Assembly: GCA_030762175.1 (NCBI GenBank) | Contig: CM060834.1 | Coordinates: 66,569,501-66,633,500 of the forward strand | Origin: Metallyticus violacea | Lineage: Eukaryota; Arthropoda; Insecta; Mantodea; Metallyticidae | Direction of reading: 5' to 3' | Length of the DNA: 64,000 nt | In this document: one piece after another, positions 1 to 9,940 of the stretch | Layout: every line of letters starts with the position of its first letter | How positions within the stretch are numbered: position 1 is the first letter of the stretch | Made by a program: the position numbers and the translations under genes | The notes under the pieces: generated by a model | Seen by the model: the letters and a program-made list of their open reading frames with translations, nothing else | Told to the model about the DNA's origin: nothing | Databases searched by the model: none

Positions 1-17
1 TTGATAGTCTTAGACAA

Positions 18-28
18 GCATATTATGC
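18..28. repeat. Dyad I, GCATA-T-TATGC (representative copy)
   Basis: Perfect inverted repeat with 5-bp arms around a single T, present in most monomers. Known disruptions include TATAATGC (about 3621, 6400, 9177, 12510, 18203, 26957, 40575, 43215, 59445, 62642), TATTATTCG (10008, 13342, 19036, 27095, 50278), and the GGGTATGCGC and AGGTATGCGC forms near 29178 and 35015. Function unknown; short dyads in satellites may be protein sites or cruciform-prone. Confidence 0.85.
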
Positions 29-38
29 GCAAAGAATC

Positions 39-64
39 TCGAAAAGAAAAAAATTTTTTTTCGA
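39..64. repeat. Dyad II, A/T hairpin centred on A7T8 (representative copy)
   Basis: Reading 39-64, TCGAAAA on the left pairs with TTTTCGA on the right. The pairing continues through a G-T (G-U in RNA) mismatch into A-T pairs, giving about 11 stem pairs and a 4-base loop. The central A-tract to T-tract step lies at 53/54. The A+T block is normally exactly 15 bases, although the A/T boundary moves between copies. Such AnTm blocks form rigid, narrow-groove DNA; this property is known for A-tracts and was not measured here. Confidence 0.8.
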
Positions 65-79
65 AGTTTGGAAACTTCG
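62..79. repeat. Dyad III, CGAAGTTT-GG-AAACTTCG (representative copy)
   Basis: Perfect 8-bp arms around a GG spacer, sharing CGA with dyad II. It is intact in alpha monomers. Beta monomers (CTTCC) lose only the outermost pair. Gamma monomers (GATTGGAAACCTCG) carry two mismatches, and the GAAAGCTCG form carries three. Delta monomers (TTTTGAAAATTCG) carry one mismatch plus a changed spacer. Its size and symmetry resemble a dimeric protein site or a stem-loop. There is no match to the mammalian CENP-B box. Confidence 0.85.
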
Positions 80-1880
80 TTAGAATCACTTTTTTTCCGT
101 TCTTATTTAAGATTACTGGTTCTCTTTCATTATACTAGTTTGATAGCCTCAGACAAGCATATTATGCGCAAAGAATCTCGAAAAGAAAAAAATTTTTTTT
201 CGAAGTTTGGAAACTTCGTTAGAATCACCTTTTTTCCGTTCTTATTTGAGATAACTTGTTCTCTTTCATTATACTAGTTTGATAGCCTCAGAAACGCATA
301 TTATGCGCAAAAAATCTCGAAAAGAAAAAATTTTTTTTTCGAAGATTGGAAACCTCGTTAGAATCACTTTTTTTCCGTTCTTATTTGAGATAACTGGTTC
401 TCTTTCATTATACTAGTTTGATAGCCTCAGACAAGCATATTATGCGCAAAGAATCTCGAAAAGAAAAAAAATTTTTTTCGAAGTTTGGAAACTTCCTTAG
501 AATCACTTTTTTTCCATTCTTATTTGAGATAACTTGTTCTCTTTCATTATACTAGTTTGATAGCCTTAGACAAGCATATTATGCGCAAAGAATCTCGAAA
601 AGAAAAAAATTTTTTTTCGAAGTTTGGAAACTTCGTTAGAATCACTTTTTTCCGTTCTTATTTAAGATAATTTGTTCTCTTTCATTATACTAGTTTGATA
701 GCCTTAGACAAGCATATTATGCGCAAAGAATCTCGAAAAGAAAAAAATTTTTTTCGAAGTTTGGAAACTTCGTTAGAATCACTTTTTTTCCGTTCTTATT
801 TGAGATAACTGGTTCTCTTTCATTATACTAGTTTGAGAGCCTCAGAAAAGCATATTATGCGCAAAGAATCTCGAAAAGAAAAAAATTTTTTTTCGAAGAT
901 TGGAAACCTCGTTAGAATCACTTTTTTTCCGTTCTTATTTGAGATAACTGGTTCTCTTTCATTATACTAGTTTGATAGCCTCAGACAAGCATATTATGCG
1001 CAAAGAATCTCGAAAAGAAAAAAATTTTTTTTCGAAGTTTGGAAACTTCCTTAGAATCACTTTTTATCCATTCTTATTTGAGATAACTTGTTCTCTTTCA
1101 TTATACTAGTTTGATAGCCTTAGACAAGCATATTATGCGCAAAGAATCTCGAAAAGAAAAAAATTTTTTTTCGAAGTTTGGAAACTTCGTTAGAATCACT
1201 TTTTTTCCGTTCTTATATAAGATAACTTGTTCTCTTTCATTATACTAGTTTGATAGCCTGAGACAAGCATATTATGCGCAAAGAATCTCGAAAAGAAAAA
1301 AATTTTTTTTCGAAGTTTGGAAACTTCGTTAGAATCACTTTTTTTCCGTTCTTATTTGAGATAACTGGTTCTCTTTCATTATACTAGTTTGATAGCCTCA
1401 GAAAAGCATATTATGCGCAAAGAATCTCGAAAAGAAAAAAATTTTTTTTCAAAGATTGGAAACCTCGTTAGAATCACTTTTTTTCCGTTCTTATTTGAGA
1501 TAACTGGTTCTCTTTCATTATACTAGTTTGATAGCCTCAGACAAGCATATTATGCGCAAAGAATCTCGAAAAGAAAAAAAATTTTTTTCGAAGTATGGAA
1601 ACTTCCTTAGAATCACTTTTTTTCCATTCTTATTTGAGATAACTTGTTCTCTTTCATTATACTAGTTTGATAGCCTTAGACAAGCATATTATGCGCAGAG
1701 AATCTCGAAAAGAAAAAACTTTTTTTTCGAAGTTTGGAAACTTCGTTAGAATCACTTTTTTTCCGTTCTTATTTGAGATAACTGGTTCTCTTTCATTATA
1801 CTAGTTTGATAGCCTCAGACAAGCATATTATGCGCAAAGAATCTCGAAAAGAAAAAAATTTTTTTTCGAAGTTTGGAAAC

Positions 1881-1900
1881 TTCGTTAGAATCCGTTCTTA
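1881..1900 (+). other. 10-bp deletion inside a monomer
   Basis: The usual GAATCAC, T-tract and CCGTTC are shortened to GAATCCGTTC, losing about 10 bases including the whole T7 tract. The ends share TC, so a slippage or microhomology deletion is likely. I saw no other copy with this lesion, so it has not been amplified. Confidence 0.85.
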
Positions 1901-2073
1901 TTTGAGATAACTTGTTCTCTTTCATTATACTAGTTTGATAGCCTTAGACAAGCATATTATGCGCAAAGAATCTCGAAAAGAAAAAAATATTTTTTCGAAG
2001 TTTGGAAACTTCCTTAGAATCACTTTTTTTCCATTCTTATTTGAGATAACTTGTTCTCTTTCATTATACTTGT

Positions 2074-4852
2074 TTGATAGCCTTAGACAAGCATATTATG
2101 CGCAAAGAATCTCGAAAAGAAAAAAATTTTTTTTCGAAGTTTGGAAACTTCGTTAGAATCACTTTTTTTCTGTTCTTATTTAAGATAACTTGTTCTCTTT
2201 CATTATACTAGTTTGATAGCCTGAGACAAGCATATTATGCGCAAAGAATCTCGAAAAGAAAAAAATTTTTTTTCGAAGTTTGGAAACTTCGTTAGAATCA
2301 CTTTTTTTCCGTTCTTATTTGAGATAACTGGTTCTCTTTCATTATACTAGTTTGAGAGCCTCAGAAAAGCATATTATGCGCAAAGAATCTCGAAAAGAAA
2401 AAAATTTTTTTTCGAAGTTTGGAAACTTCGTTAGAATCACTTTTTTTCCGTTCTTATTTAAGATTACTGGTTCTCTTTCATTATACTAATTTGATAGCCT
2501 CAGAAAAGCATATTATGCGCAAAGAATCTCTAAAAGAAAAAATTTTTTTTTCGAAGTTTGGAAACTTCGTTAGAATCACTTTTTTTCCGTTCTTATTTGA
2601 GATAACTGGTTCTCTTTCATTATACTAGTTTGATAGCCTCAGAAAAGCATATTATGCGCAAAGAATCTCGAAAAGAAAAAAATTTTTTTTCGAAGATTGG
2701 AAACCTCGTTAGAATCACTTTTTTTCCGTTCTTATTTGAGATAACTGGTTCTCTTTCATTATACTAGTTTGATAGCCTCAGACAAGCATATTATGCGCAA
2801 AGAATCTCGAAAAGAAAAAAAATTTTTTTCGAAGTTTGGAAACTTCCTTAGAATCACTTTTTTTCCATTCTTATTTGAGATAACTTGTTCTCTTTCATTA
2901 TACTAGTTTGATAGCCTTAGACAAGCATATTATGCGCAAAGAATCTCGAAAAGAAAAAAATTTTTTTTCGAAGTTTGGAAACTTCGTTAGAATCACTTTT
3001 TTCCGTTCTTATTTAAGATAACTTGTTCTCTTTCATTATACTAGTTTGATAGCCTTAGACAAGCATATTATGCGCAAAGAATCTCGAAAAGAAAAAAATT
3101 TTTTTTCGAAGTTTGGAAACTTCGTTAGAATCACTTTTTTTCCGTTCTTATTTGAGATAACTGGTTCTCTTTCATTATACTAGTTTGATAGCCTCAGACA
3201 AGCATATTATGCGCAAAGAATCTCGAAAAGAAAAAAAATTTTTTTCGAAGTTTGGAAACTTCGTTAGAATCACTTTTTTTCCGTTCTTATTTGAGATAAC
3301 TGGTTCTCTTTCATTATACTAGTTTAAGAGCCTCAGAAAAGCATATTATGCGCAAAGAATCTCGAAAAGAAAAAAATTTTTTTTCGAAGATTGGAAAGCT
3401 CGTTAGAATCACTTTTTTTCCGTTCTTTTTTGAGATAACTGGTTCTCTTTCATTATACTAGTTTGATAGCCTCAGACAAGCATATTATGCGCAAAGATTC
3501 TCGAAAAGAAAAAAATTTTTTTTCGAAGTTTGGAAACTTCCTTAGAATCACTTTTTATCCATTCTTATTTGAGATAACTTGTTCTCTTTCATTATACTAG
3601 TTTGATAGCCTTAGACAAGCATATAATGCGCAAAGAATCTCGAAAAGAAAAAAAATTTTTTTCGAAGTTTGGAAACTTCGTTAGAATCACTTTTTTTCCG
3701 TTCTTATTTCAGATAACTTGTTCTCTTTCATTATACTAGTTTGATAGCCTGAGACAAGCATATTATGCGCAAAGAATCTCGAAAAGAAAAAAAATTTTTT
3801 TCGAAGTTTGGAAACTTCGTTAGAATCACTTTTTTTCCGTTCTTATTTGAGATAACTTGTTCTCTTTCATTATACTAGTTTGATAGCCTTAGACAAGCAT
3901 ATTATGCGCAAAGAATCTCGAAAAGAAAAAAAAGTTTTTTTCGAAGTTTGGAAACTTCGTTAGAATCACTTTTTTTCCGTTCTTATTTGAGATAACTGGT
4001 TCTCTTTCATTATGCTAGTTTGATAGCCTCAGAAAAGCATATTATGCGCAAAGAATCTCGAAAAGAAAAAAATTTTTTTTCGAAGATTGGAAACCTCGTT
4101 AGAATCACTTTTTTTCCGTTCTTATTTGAGATAACTGGTTCTCTTTCATTATACTAGTTTGATAGCCTCAGACAAGCATATTATGCGCAAAGAATCTCGA
4201 AAAGAAAAAAAATTTTTTTCGAAGTTTGGAAACTTCCTTAGAATCACTTTTTTTCCATTCTTATTTGAGATAACTTGTTCTCTTTCATTATACTAGTTTG
4301 ATAGCCTTAGACAAGCATATTATGCGCAAAGAATCTCGAAAAGAAAAAAATTTTTTTTCGAAGTTTGGAAACTTCGTTAGAATCACTTTTTTCCGTTCTT
4401 ATTTAAGATAATTTGTTCTCTTTCATTATACTAGTTTGATAGCCTTAGACAAGCATATTATGCGCAAAGAATCTCGAAAAGAAAAAAATTTTTTTTCGAA
4501 GTTTGGAAACTTCGTTAGAAACACTTTTTTTCCGTTCTTATTTGAGATAACTGGTTCTCTTTCATTATACTAGTTTGAGAGCCTCAGAAAAGCATATTAT
4601 GCGCAAAGAATCTCGAAAAGAAAAAAATTTTTTTTCGAAGATTGGAAACCTCGTTAGAATCACTTTTTTTCCGTTCTTATTTGAGATAACTGGTTCCCTT
4701 TCATTATACTAGTTTGATAGTCTCAGACAAGCATATTATGCGCAAAGAATCTCGAAAAGAAAAAAATTTTTTTTCGAAGTTTGGAAACTTCCTTAGAATC
4801 ACTTTTTATCCATTCTTATTTGAGATAACTTGTTCTCTTTCATTATACTAGT
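2074..4852 (+). repeat. 20-monomer HOR, copy A1
   Basis: First of three tandem copies of a roughly 2,776-2,779-bp unit. Diagnostic variants recurring at this spacing include CTCTAAAAG (about 2528), TTTTTATCC (about 3552), TATAATGCGC (about 3621), TTTCAGATAAC (about 3706) and ATTATGCTAG (about 4009). A1 lacks several changes shared by A2 and A3 (AGAAATGCATATT, AGAATATCG, CATTACTAG, the A7TAAT5 block), so it is the more distant sister. Confidence 0.85.
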
Positions 4853-7628
4853 TTGATAGCCTTAGACAAGCATATTATGCGCAAAGAATCTCGAAAAGAA
4901 AAAAATTTTTTTTCGAAGTTTGGAAACTTCGTTAGAATCACTTTTTTTCCGTTCTTATTTAAGATAACTTGTTCTCTTTCATTATACTAGTTTGATAGCC
5001 TGAGACAAGCGTATTATGCGCAAAGAATCTCGAAAAGAAAAACATTTTTTTTCGAAGTTTGGAAACTTCGTTAGAATCACTCTTTTTCCGTTCTTATTTG
5101 AGATAACTGGTTCTCTTTCATTATACTAGTTTGAGAGCCTCATAAAAGCATATTATGCGCAAAGAATATCGAAAAGAAAAAAATTTTTTTTCGAAGTTTG
5201 GAAACTTCGTTAGAATCACTTTTTTTCCGTTCTTATTTAAGATTACTGGTTCTCTTTCATTATACTAATTTGATAGCCTCAGAAATGCATATTATGCGCA
5301 AAGAATCTCTAAAAGAAAAAATTTTTTTTTCGAAGTTTGGAAACTTCGTTAGAATCACTTTTTTTCCGTTCTTATTTGAGATAACTGGTTCTCTTTCATT
5401 ATACTAGTTTGATAGCCTCAGAAAAGCATATTATGCGCAAAGAATCTCGAAAAGAAAAAAATTTTTTTTCGAAGATTGGAAACCTCGTTAGAATCACTTT
5501 TTTTCCGTTCTTATTTGAGATAACTGGTTCTCTTTCATTATACTAGTTTGATAGCCTCAGACAAGCATATTATGCGCAAAGAATCTCGAAAAGAAAAAAA
5601 ATTTTTTTCGAAGTTTGGAAACTTCCTTAGAATCACTTTTTTTCCATTCTTATTTGAGATAACTTGTTCTCTTTCATTATACTAGTTTGATAGCCTTAAA
5701 CAAGCATATTATGCGCAAAGAATCTCGAAAAGAAAAAAATAATTTTTCGAAGTTTGGAAACTTCGTTAGAATCACTTTTTTCCGTTCTTATTTAAGATAA
5801 CTTGTTCTCTTTCATTATACTAGTTTGATAGCCTTAGACAAGCATATTATGCGCAAAGAATCTCGAAAAGAAAAAAATTTTTTTTCGAAGTTTGGAAACT
5901 TCGTTAGAATCACTTTTTTTCCGTTCTTATTTGAGATAACTGGTTCTCTTTCATTATACTAGTTTGATAGCCTCAGACAAGCATATTATGCGCAAAGAAT
6001 CTCGAAAAGAAAAAATTTTTTTTTCGAAGTTTGGAAACTTCGTTAGAATCACTTTTTTTCCGTTCTTATTTGAGATAACTGGTTCTCTTTCATTACTAGT
6101 TTGAGAGCCTCAGAAAAGCATATTATGCGCAAAGAATCTCGAAAAGAAAAAAATTTTTTTTCGAAGATTGGAAAGCTCGTTAGAATCACTTTTTTTCCGT
6201 TCTTATTTGAGATAACTGGTTCTCTTTCATTATACTAGTTTGATAGCCTCAGACAAGCATATTATGCGCAAAGATTCTCGAAAAGAAAAAAATTTTTTTT
6301 CGAAGTTTGGAAACTTCCTTAGAATCACTTTTTATCCATTCTTATTTGAGATAACTTGTTCTCTTTCATTATACTAGTTTGATAGCCTTAGACAAGCATA
6401 TAATGCGCAAAGAATCTCGAAAAGAAAAAAATTTTTTTTCGAACTTTGGAAACTTCGTTAGAATCACTTTTTTTCCGTTCTTATTTCAGATAACTTGTTC
6501 TCTTTCATTATACTAGTTTGATAGCCTGAGACAAGCATATTATGCGCAAAGAATCTCGAAAAGAAAAAAATTTTTTTTCGAAGTTTGGAAACTTCGTTAG
6601 AATCACTTTTTTTCCGTTCTTATTTGAGATAACTTGTTCTCTTTCATTATACTAGTTTGATAGCCTTAGACAAGCATATTATGCGCAAAGAATCTCGAAA
6701 AGAAAAAAAATTTTTTTCGAAGTTTGGAAACTTCGTTAGAATCACTTTTTTTCCGTTCTTATTTGAGATAACTGGTTCTCTTTCATTATGCTAGTTTGAT
6801 AGCCTCAGAAAAGCATATTATGCGCAAAGAATCTCGAAAAGAAAAAAATTTTTTTTCGAAGATTGGAAACCTCGTTAGAATCACTTTTTTTCCGTTCTTA
6901 TTTGAGATAACTGGTTCTCTTTCATTATACTAGTTTGATAGCCTCAGACAAGCATATTATGCGCAAAGAATCTCGAAAAGAAAAAAAATTTTTTTCGAAG
7001 TTTGGAAACTTCCTTAGAATCACTTTTTTTTAATTCTTATTTGAGATAACTTGTTCTCTTTCATTATACTAGTTTGATAGCCTTAGACAAGCATATTATG
7101 CGCAAAGAATCTCGAAAAGAAAAAAATTTTTTTTCGAAGTTTGGAAACTTCGTTAGAATCACTTTTTTCCGTTCTTATTTAAGATAATTTGTTCTCTTTC
7201 ATTATACTAGTTTGATAGCCTTAGACAAGCATATTATGCGCAAAGAATCTCGAAAAGAAAAAAATTTTTTTTCGAAGTTTGGAAACTTCGTTAGAAACAC
7301 TTTTTTTCCGTTCTTATTTGAGATAACTGGTTCTCTTTCATTATACTAGTTTGAGAGCCTCAGAAAAGCATATTATGCGCAAAGAATCTCGAAAAGAAAA
7401 AAATTTTTTTTCGAAGATTGGAAACCTCGTTAGAATCACTTTTTTTCCGTTCTTATTTGAGATAACTGGTTCTCTTTCATTATACTAGTTTGATAGTCTC
7501 AGACAAGCATATTATGCGCAAAGAATCTCGAAAAGAAAAAAATTTTTTTTCGAAGTTTGGAAACTTCCTTAGAATCACTTTTTATCCATTCTTATTTGAG
7601 ATAACTTGTTCTCTTTCATTATACTAGT
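4853..7628 (+). repeat. 20-monomer HOR, copy A2
   Basis: Second copy, 2,776 bp. It shares with A3 the GAAATGCATATT variant (about 5282 and 8057), AGAATATCG (about 5164 and 7940), an A/T block interrupted as A7TAAT5 (about 5733 and 8510) and a 2-bp loss giving CATTACTAG (about 6089 and 8867). Private differences include an A5CAT8 block near 5039 and TTTTTTTTAATTC near 7024. Confidence 0.88.
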
Positions 7629-9940
7629 TTGATAGCCTTAGACAAGCATATTATGCGCAAAGAATCTCGAAAAGAAAAAAATTTTTTTTCGAAGTTTGGA
7701 AACTTCGTTAGAATCACTTTTTTTCCGTTCTTATTTAAGATAACTTGTTCTCTTTCATTATACTAGTTTGATAGCCTGAGACAAGCGTATTATGCGCAAA
7801 GAATCTCGAAAAGAAAAAAATTTTTTTTCGAAGTTTGGAAACTTCGTTAGAATCACTCTTTTTCCGTTCTTATTTGAGATAACTGGTTCTCTTTCATTAT
7901 ACTAGTTTGAGAGCCTCAGAAAAGCATATTATGCGCAAAGAATATCGAAAAGAAAAAAATTTTTTTTCGAAGTTTGGAAACTTCGTTAGAATCACTTTTT
8001 TTCCGTTCTTATTTAAGATTACTGGTTCTCTTTCATTATACTAATTTGATAGCCTCAGAAATGCATATTATGCGCAAAGAATCTCTAAAAGAAAAAATTT
8101 TTTTTTCGAAGTTTGGAAACTTCGTTAGAATCACTTTTTTTCCGTTCTTATTTGAGATAACTGGTTCTCTTTCATTATACTAGTTTGATAGCCTCAGAAA
8201 AGCATATTATGCGCAAAGAATCTCGAAAAGAAAAAAATTTTTTTTCGAAGATTGGAAACCTCGTTAGAATCACTTTTTTTCCGTTCTTATTTGAGATAAC
8301 TGGTTCTCTTTCATTATACTAGTTTGATAGCCTCAGACAAGCATATTATGCGCAAAGAATCTCGAAAAGAAAAAAAATTTTTTTCGAAGTTTGGAAACTT
8401 CCTTAGAATCACTTTTTTTCCATTCTTATTTGAGATAACTTGTTCTCTTTCATTATACTAGTTTGATAGCCTTAAACAAGCATATTATGCGCAAAGAATC
8501 TCGAAAAGAAAAAAATAATTTTTCGAAGTTTGGAAACTTCGTTAGAATCACTTTTTTCCGTTCTTATTTAAGATAACTTGTTCTCTTTCATTATACTAGT
8601 TTGATAGCCTTAGACAAGCATATTATGCGCAAAGAATCTCGAAAAGAAAAAAATTTTTTTTCGAAGTTTGGAAACTTCGTTAGAATCACTTTTTTTCCGT
8701 TCTTATTTGAGATAACTGGTTCTCTTTCATTATACTAGTTTGATAGCCTCAGACAAACATATTATGCGCAAAGAATCTCGAAAAGAAAAAATTTTTTTTT
8801 CGAAGTTTGGAAACTTCGTTAGAATCACTTTTTTTCCGTTCTTATTTGAGATAACTGGTTCTCTTTCATTACTAGTTTGAGAGCCTCAGAAAAGCATATT
8901 ATGCGCAAAGAATCTCGAAAAGAAAAAAATTTTTTTTCGAAGATTGGAAAGCTCGTTAGAATCACTTTTTTTCCGTTCTTATTTGAGATAACTGGTTCTC
9001 TTTCATTAAACTAGTTTGATAGCCTCAGACAAGCATATTATGCGCAAAGATTCTCGAAAAGAAAAAAATTTTTTTTCGAAGTTTGGAAACTTCCTTAGAA
9101 TCACTTTTTATCCATTCTTATTTGAGATAACTTGTTCTCTTTCATTATACTAGTTTGATAGCCTTAGACAAGCATATAATGCGCAAAGAATCTCGAAAAG
9201 AAAAAAATTTTTTTTCGAACTTTGGAAACTTCGTTAGAATCACTTTTTTTCCGTTCTTATTTCAGATAACTTGTTCTCTTTCATTATACTAGTTTGATAG
9301 CCTGAGACAAGCATATTATGCGCAAAGAATCTCGAAAAGAAAAAAATTTTTTTTCGAAGTTTGGAAACTTCGTTAGAATCACTTTTTTTCCGTTCTTATT
9401 TGAGATAACTTGTTCTCTTTCATTATACTAGTTTGATAGCCTTAGACAAGCATATTATGCGCAAAGAATCTCGAAAAGAAAAAAAATTTTTTTCGAAGTT
9501 TGGAAACTTCGTTAGAATCACTTTTTTTCCGTTCTTATTTGAGATAACTGGTTCTCTTTCATTGTACTAGTTTGATAGCCTCAGAAAAGCATATTATGCG
9601 CAAAGAATCTCGAAAAGAAAAAATTTTTTTTCGAAGATTGGAAACCTCGTTAGAATCACTTTTTTTCCGTTCTTATTTGAGATAACTGGTTCTCTTTCAT
9701 TATACTAGTTTGATAGCCTCAGACAAGCATATTATGCGCAAAGAATCTCGAAAAGAAAAAAAATTTTTTTCGAAGTTTGGAAACTTCCTTAGAATCACTT
9801 TTTTTCCATTCTTATTTGAGATAACTTGTTCTCTTTCATTATACTAGTTTGATAGCCTTAGACAAGCATATTATGCGCAAAGAATCTCGAAAAGAAAAAA
9901 ATTTTTTTTCGAAGTTTGGAAACTTCGTTAGAATCACTTT
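7629..9940 (+). repeat. 20-monomer HOR, partial copy A3
   Basis: Third, incomplete copy. It follows A2 at an offset of 2,776 bp up to about 9.94 kb. There the expected six-T CTTTTTTCCG with AAGATAATTTG of A2 (about 7160-7190) is replaced by a full T7 tract with AAGATAACTTG. Downstream order then belongs to the 24-monomer repeat. A private CATTGTACTAG occurs near 9562, where A1 and A2 have CATTATGCTAG. Confidence 0.8.

Larger units (their letters stand above)
1..139 (+). repeat. Reference monomer used for register
   Basis: First full monomer of the window. Landmarks: TTGATAG at 1-7, dyad GCATATTATGC at 18-28, a hairpin-capable TCGAAAA...TTTTCGA at 39-64, the A7T8 block at 47-61, dyad CGAAGTTTGGAAACTTCG at 62-79, GAATCAC then a T7 tract ending at 96, CCGTTC, then CTCTTTCATTATACTAGT ending at 139 with the ACTAGT hexamer at 134-139. 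This copy reads GTCT at 7-10 where most read GCCT. It also has AAGATTACTGG rather than the commoner GAGATAACTGG or GAGATAACTTG. The start of the register is arbitrary, because a tandem array has no intrinsic first base. Confidence 0.95.
1..2073 (+). repeat. Left-edge satellite segment, mixed order
   Basis: About 15 monomers without a clean internal HOR. Positions 279-1388 follow the same order of variants as 4020-5130 (offset about 3,742 bp, 27 monomers). The shared order is a gamma monomer, a beta monomer, two GCCTTAGAC monomers with AAGATAATTTG, a GAGAGCC gamma monomer, a beta monomer with TTTTTATCC near 1062, then GCCTTAGAC and GCCTGAGAC monomers. The segment 1389-2073 repeats a gamma-beta pair and includes a shortened monomer near 1889. 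Confidence 0.75.

Noticed and set aside
39..64. Rho-independent terminator
   Set aside because: The stem is A/T only with a G-T mismatch and no GC-rich stem. It occurs in every monomer and there are no genes to terminate.
62..79. Mammalian CENP-B box
   Set aside because: The TTCG start is present, but the required downstream CGGG element is not. The site is a symmetric dyad, which the CENP-B box is not.
54..96. Helically phased A/T tracts giving strong curvature
   Set aside because: The two T-tracts start about 36 bp apart, roughly 3.4 helical turns, so they are not clearly in phase. Curvature prediction would be needed before claiming it.
100..139. Pol III internal promoter or tRNA-like unit (GGTTC followed by pyrimidines)
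   Set aside because: GGTTCTCTTTC lacks the GGTTCGANTCC B-box pattern, there is no A box, and no cloverleaf can be drawn.
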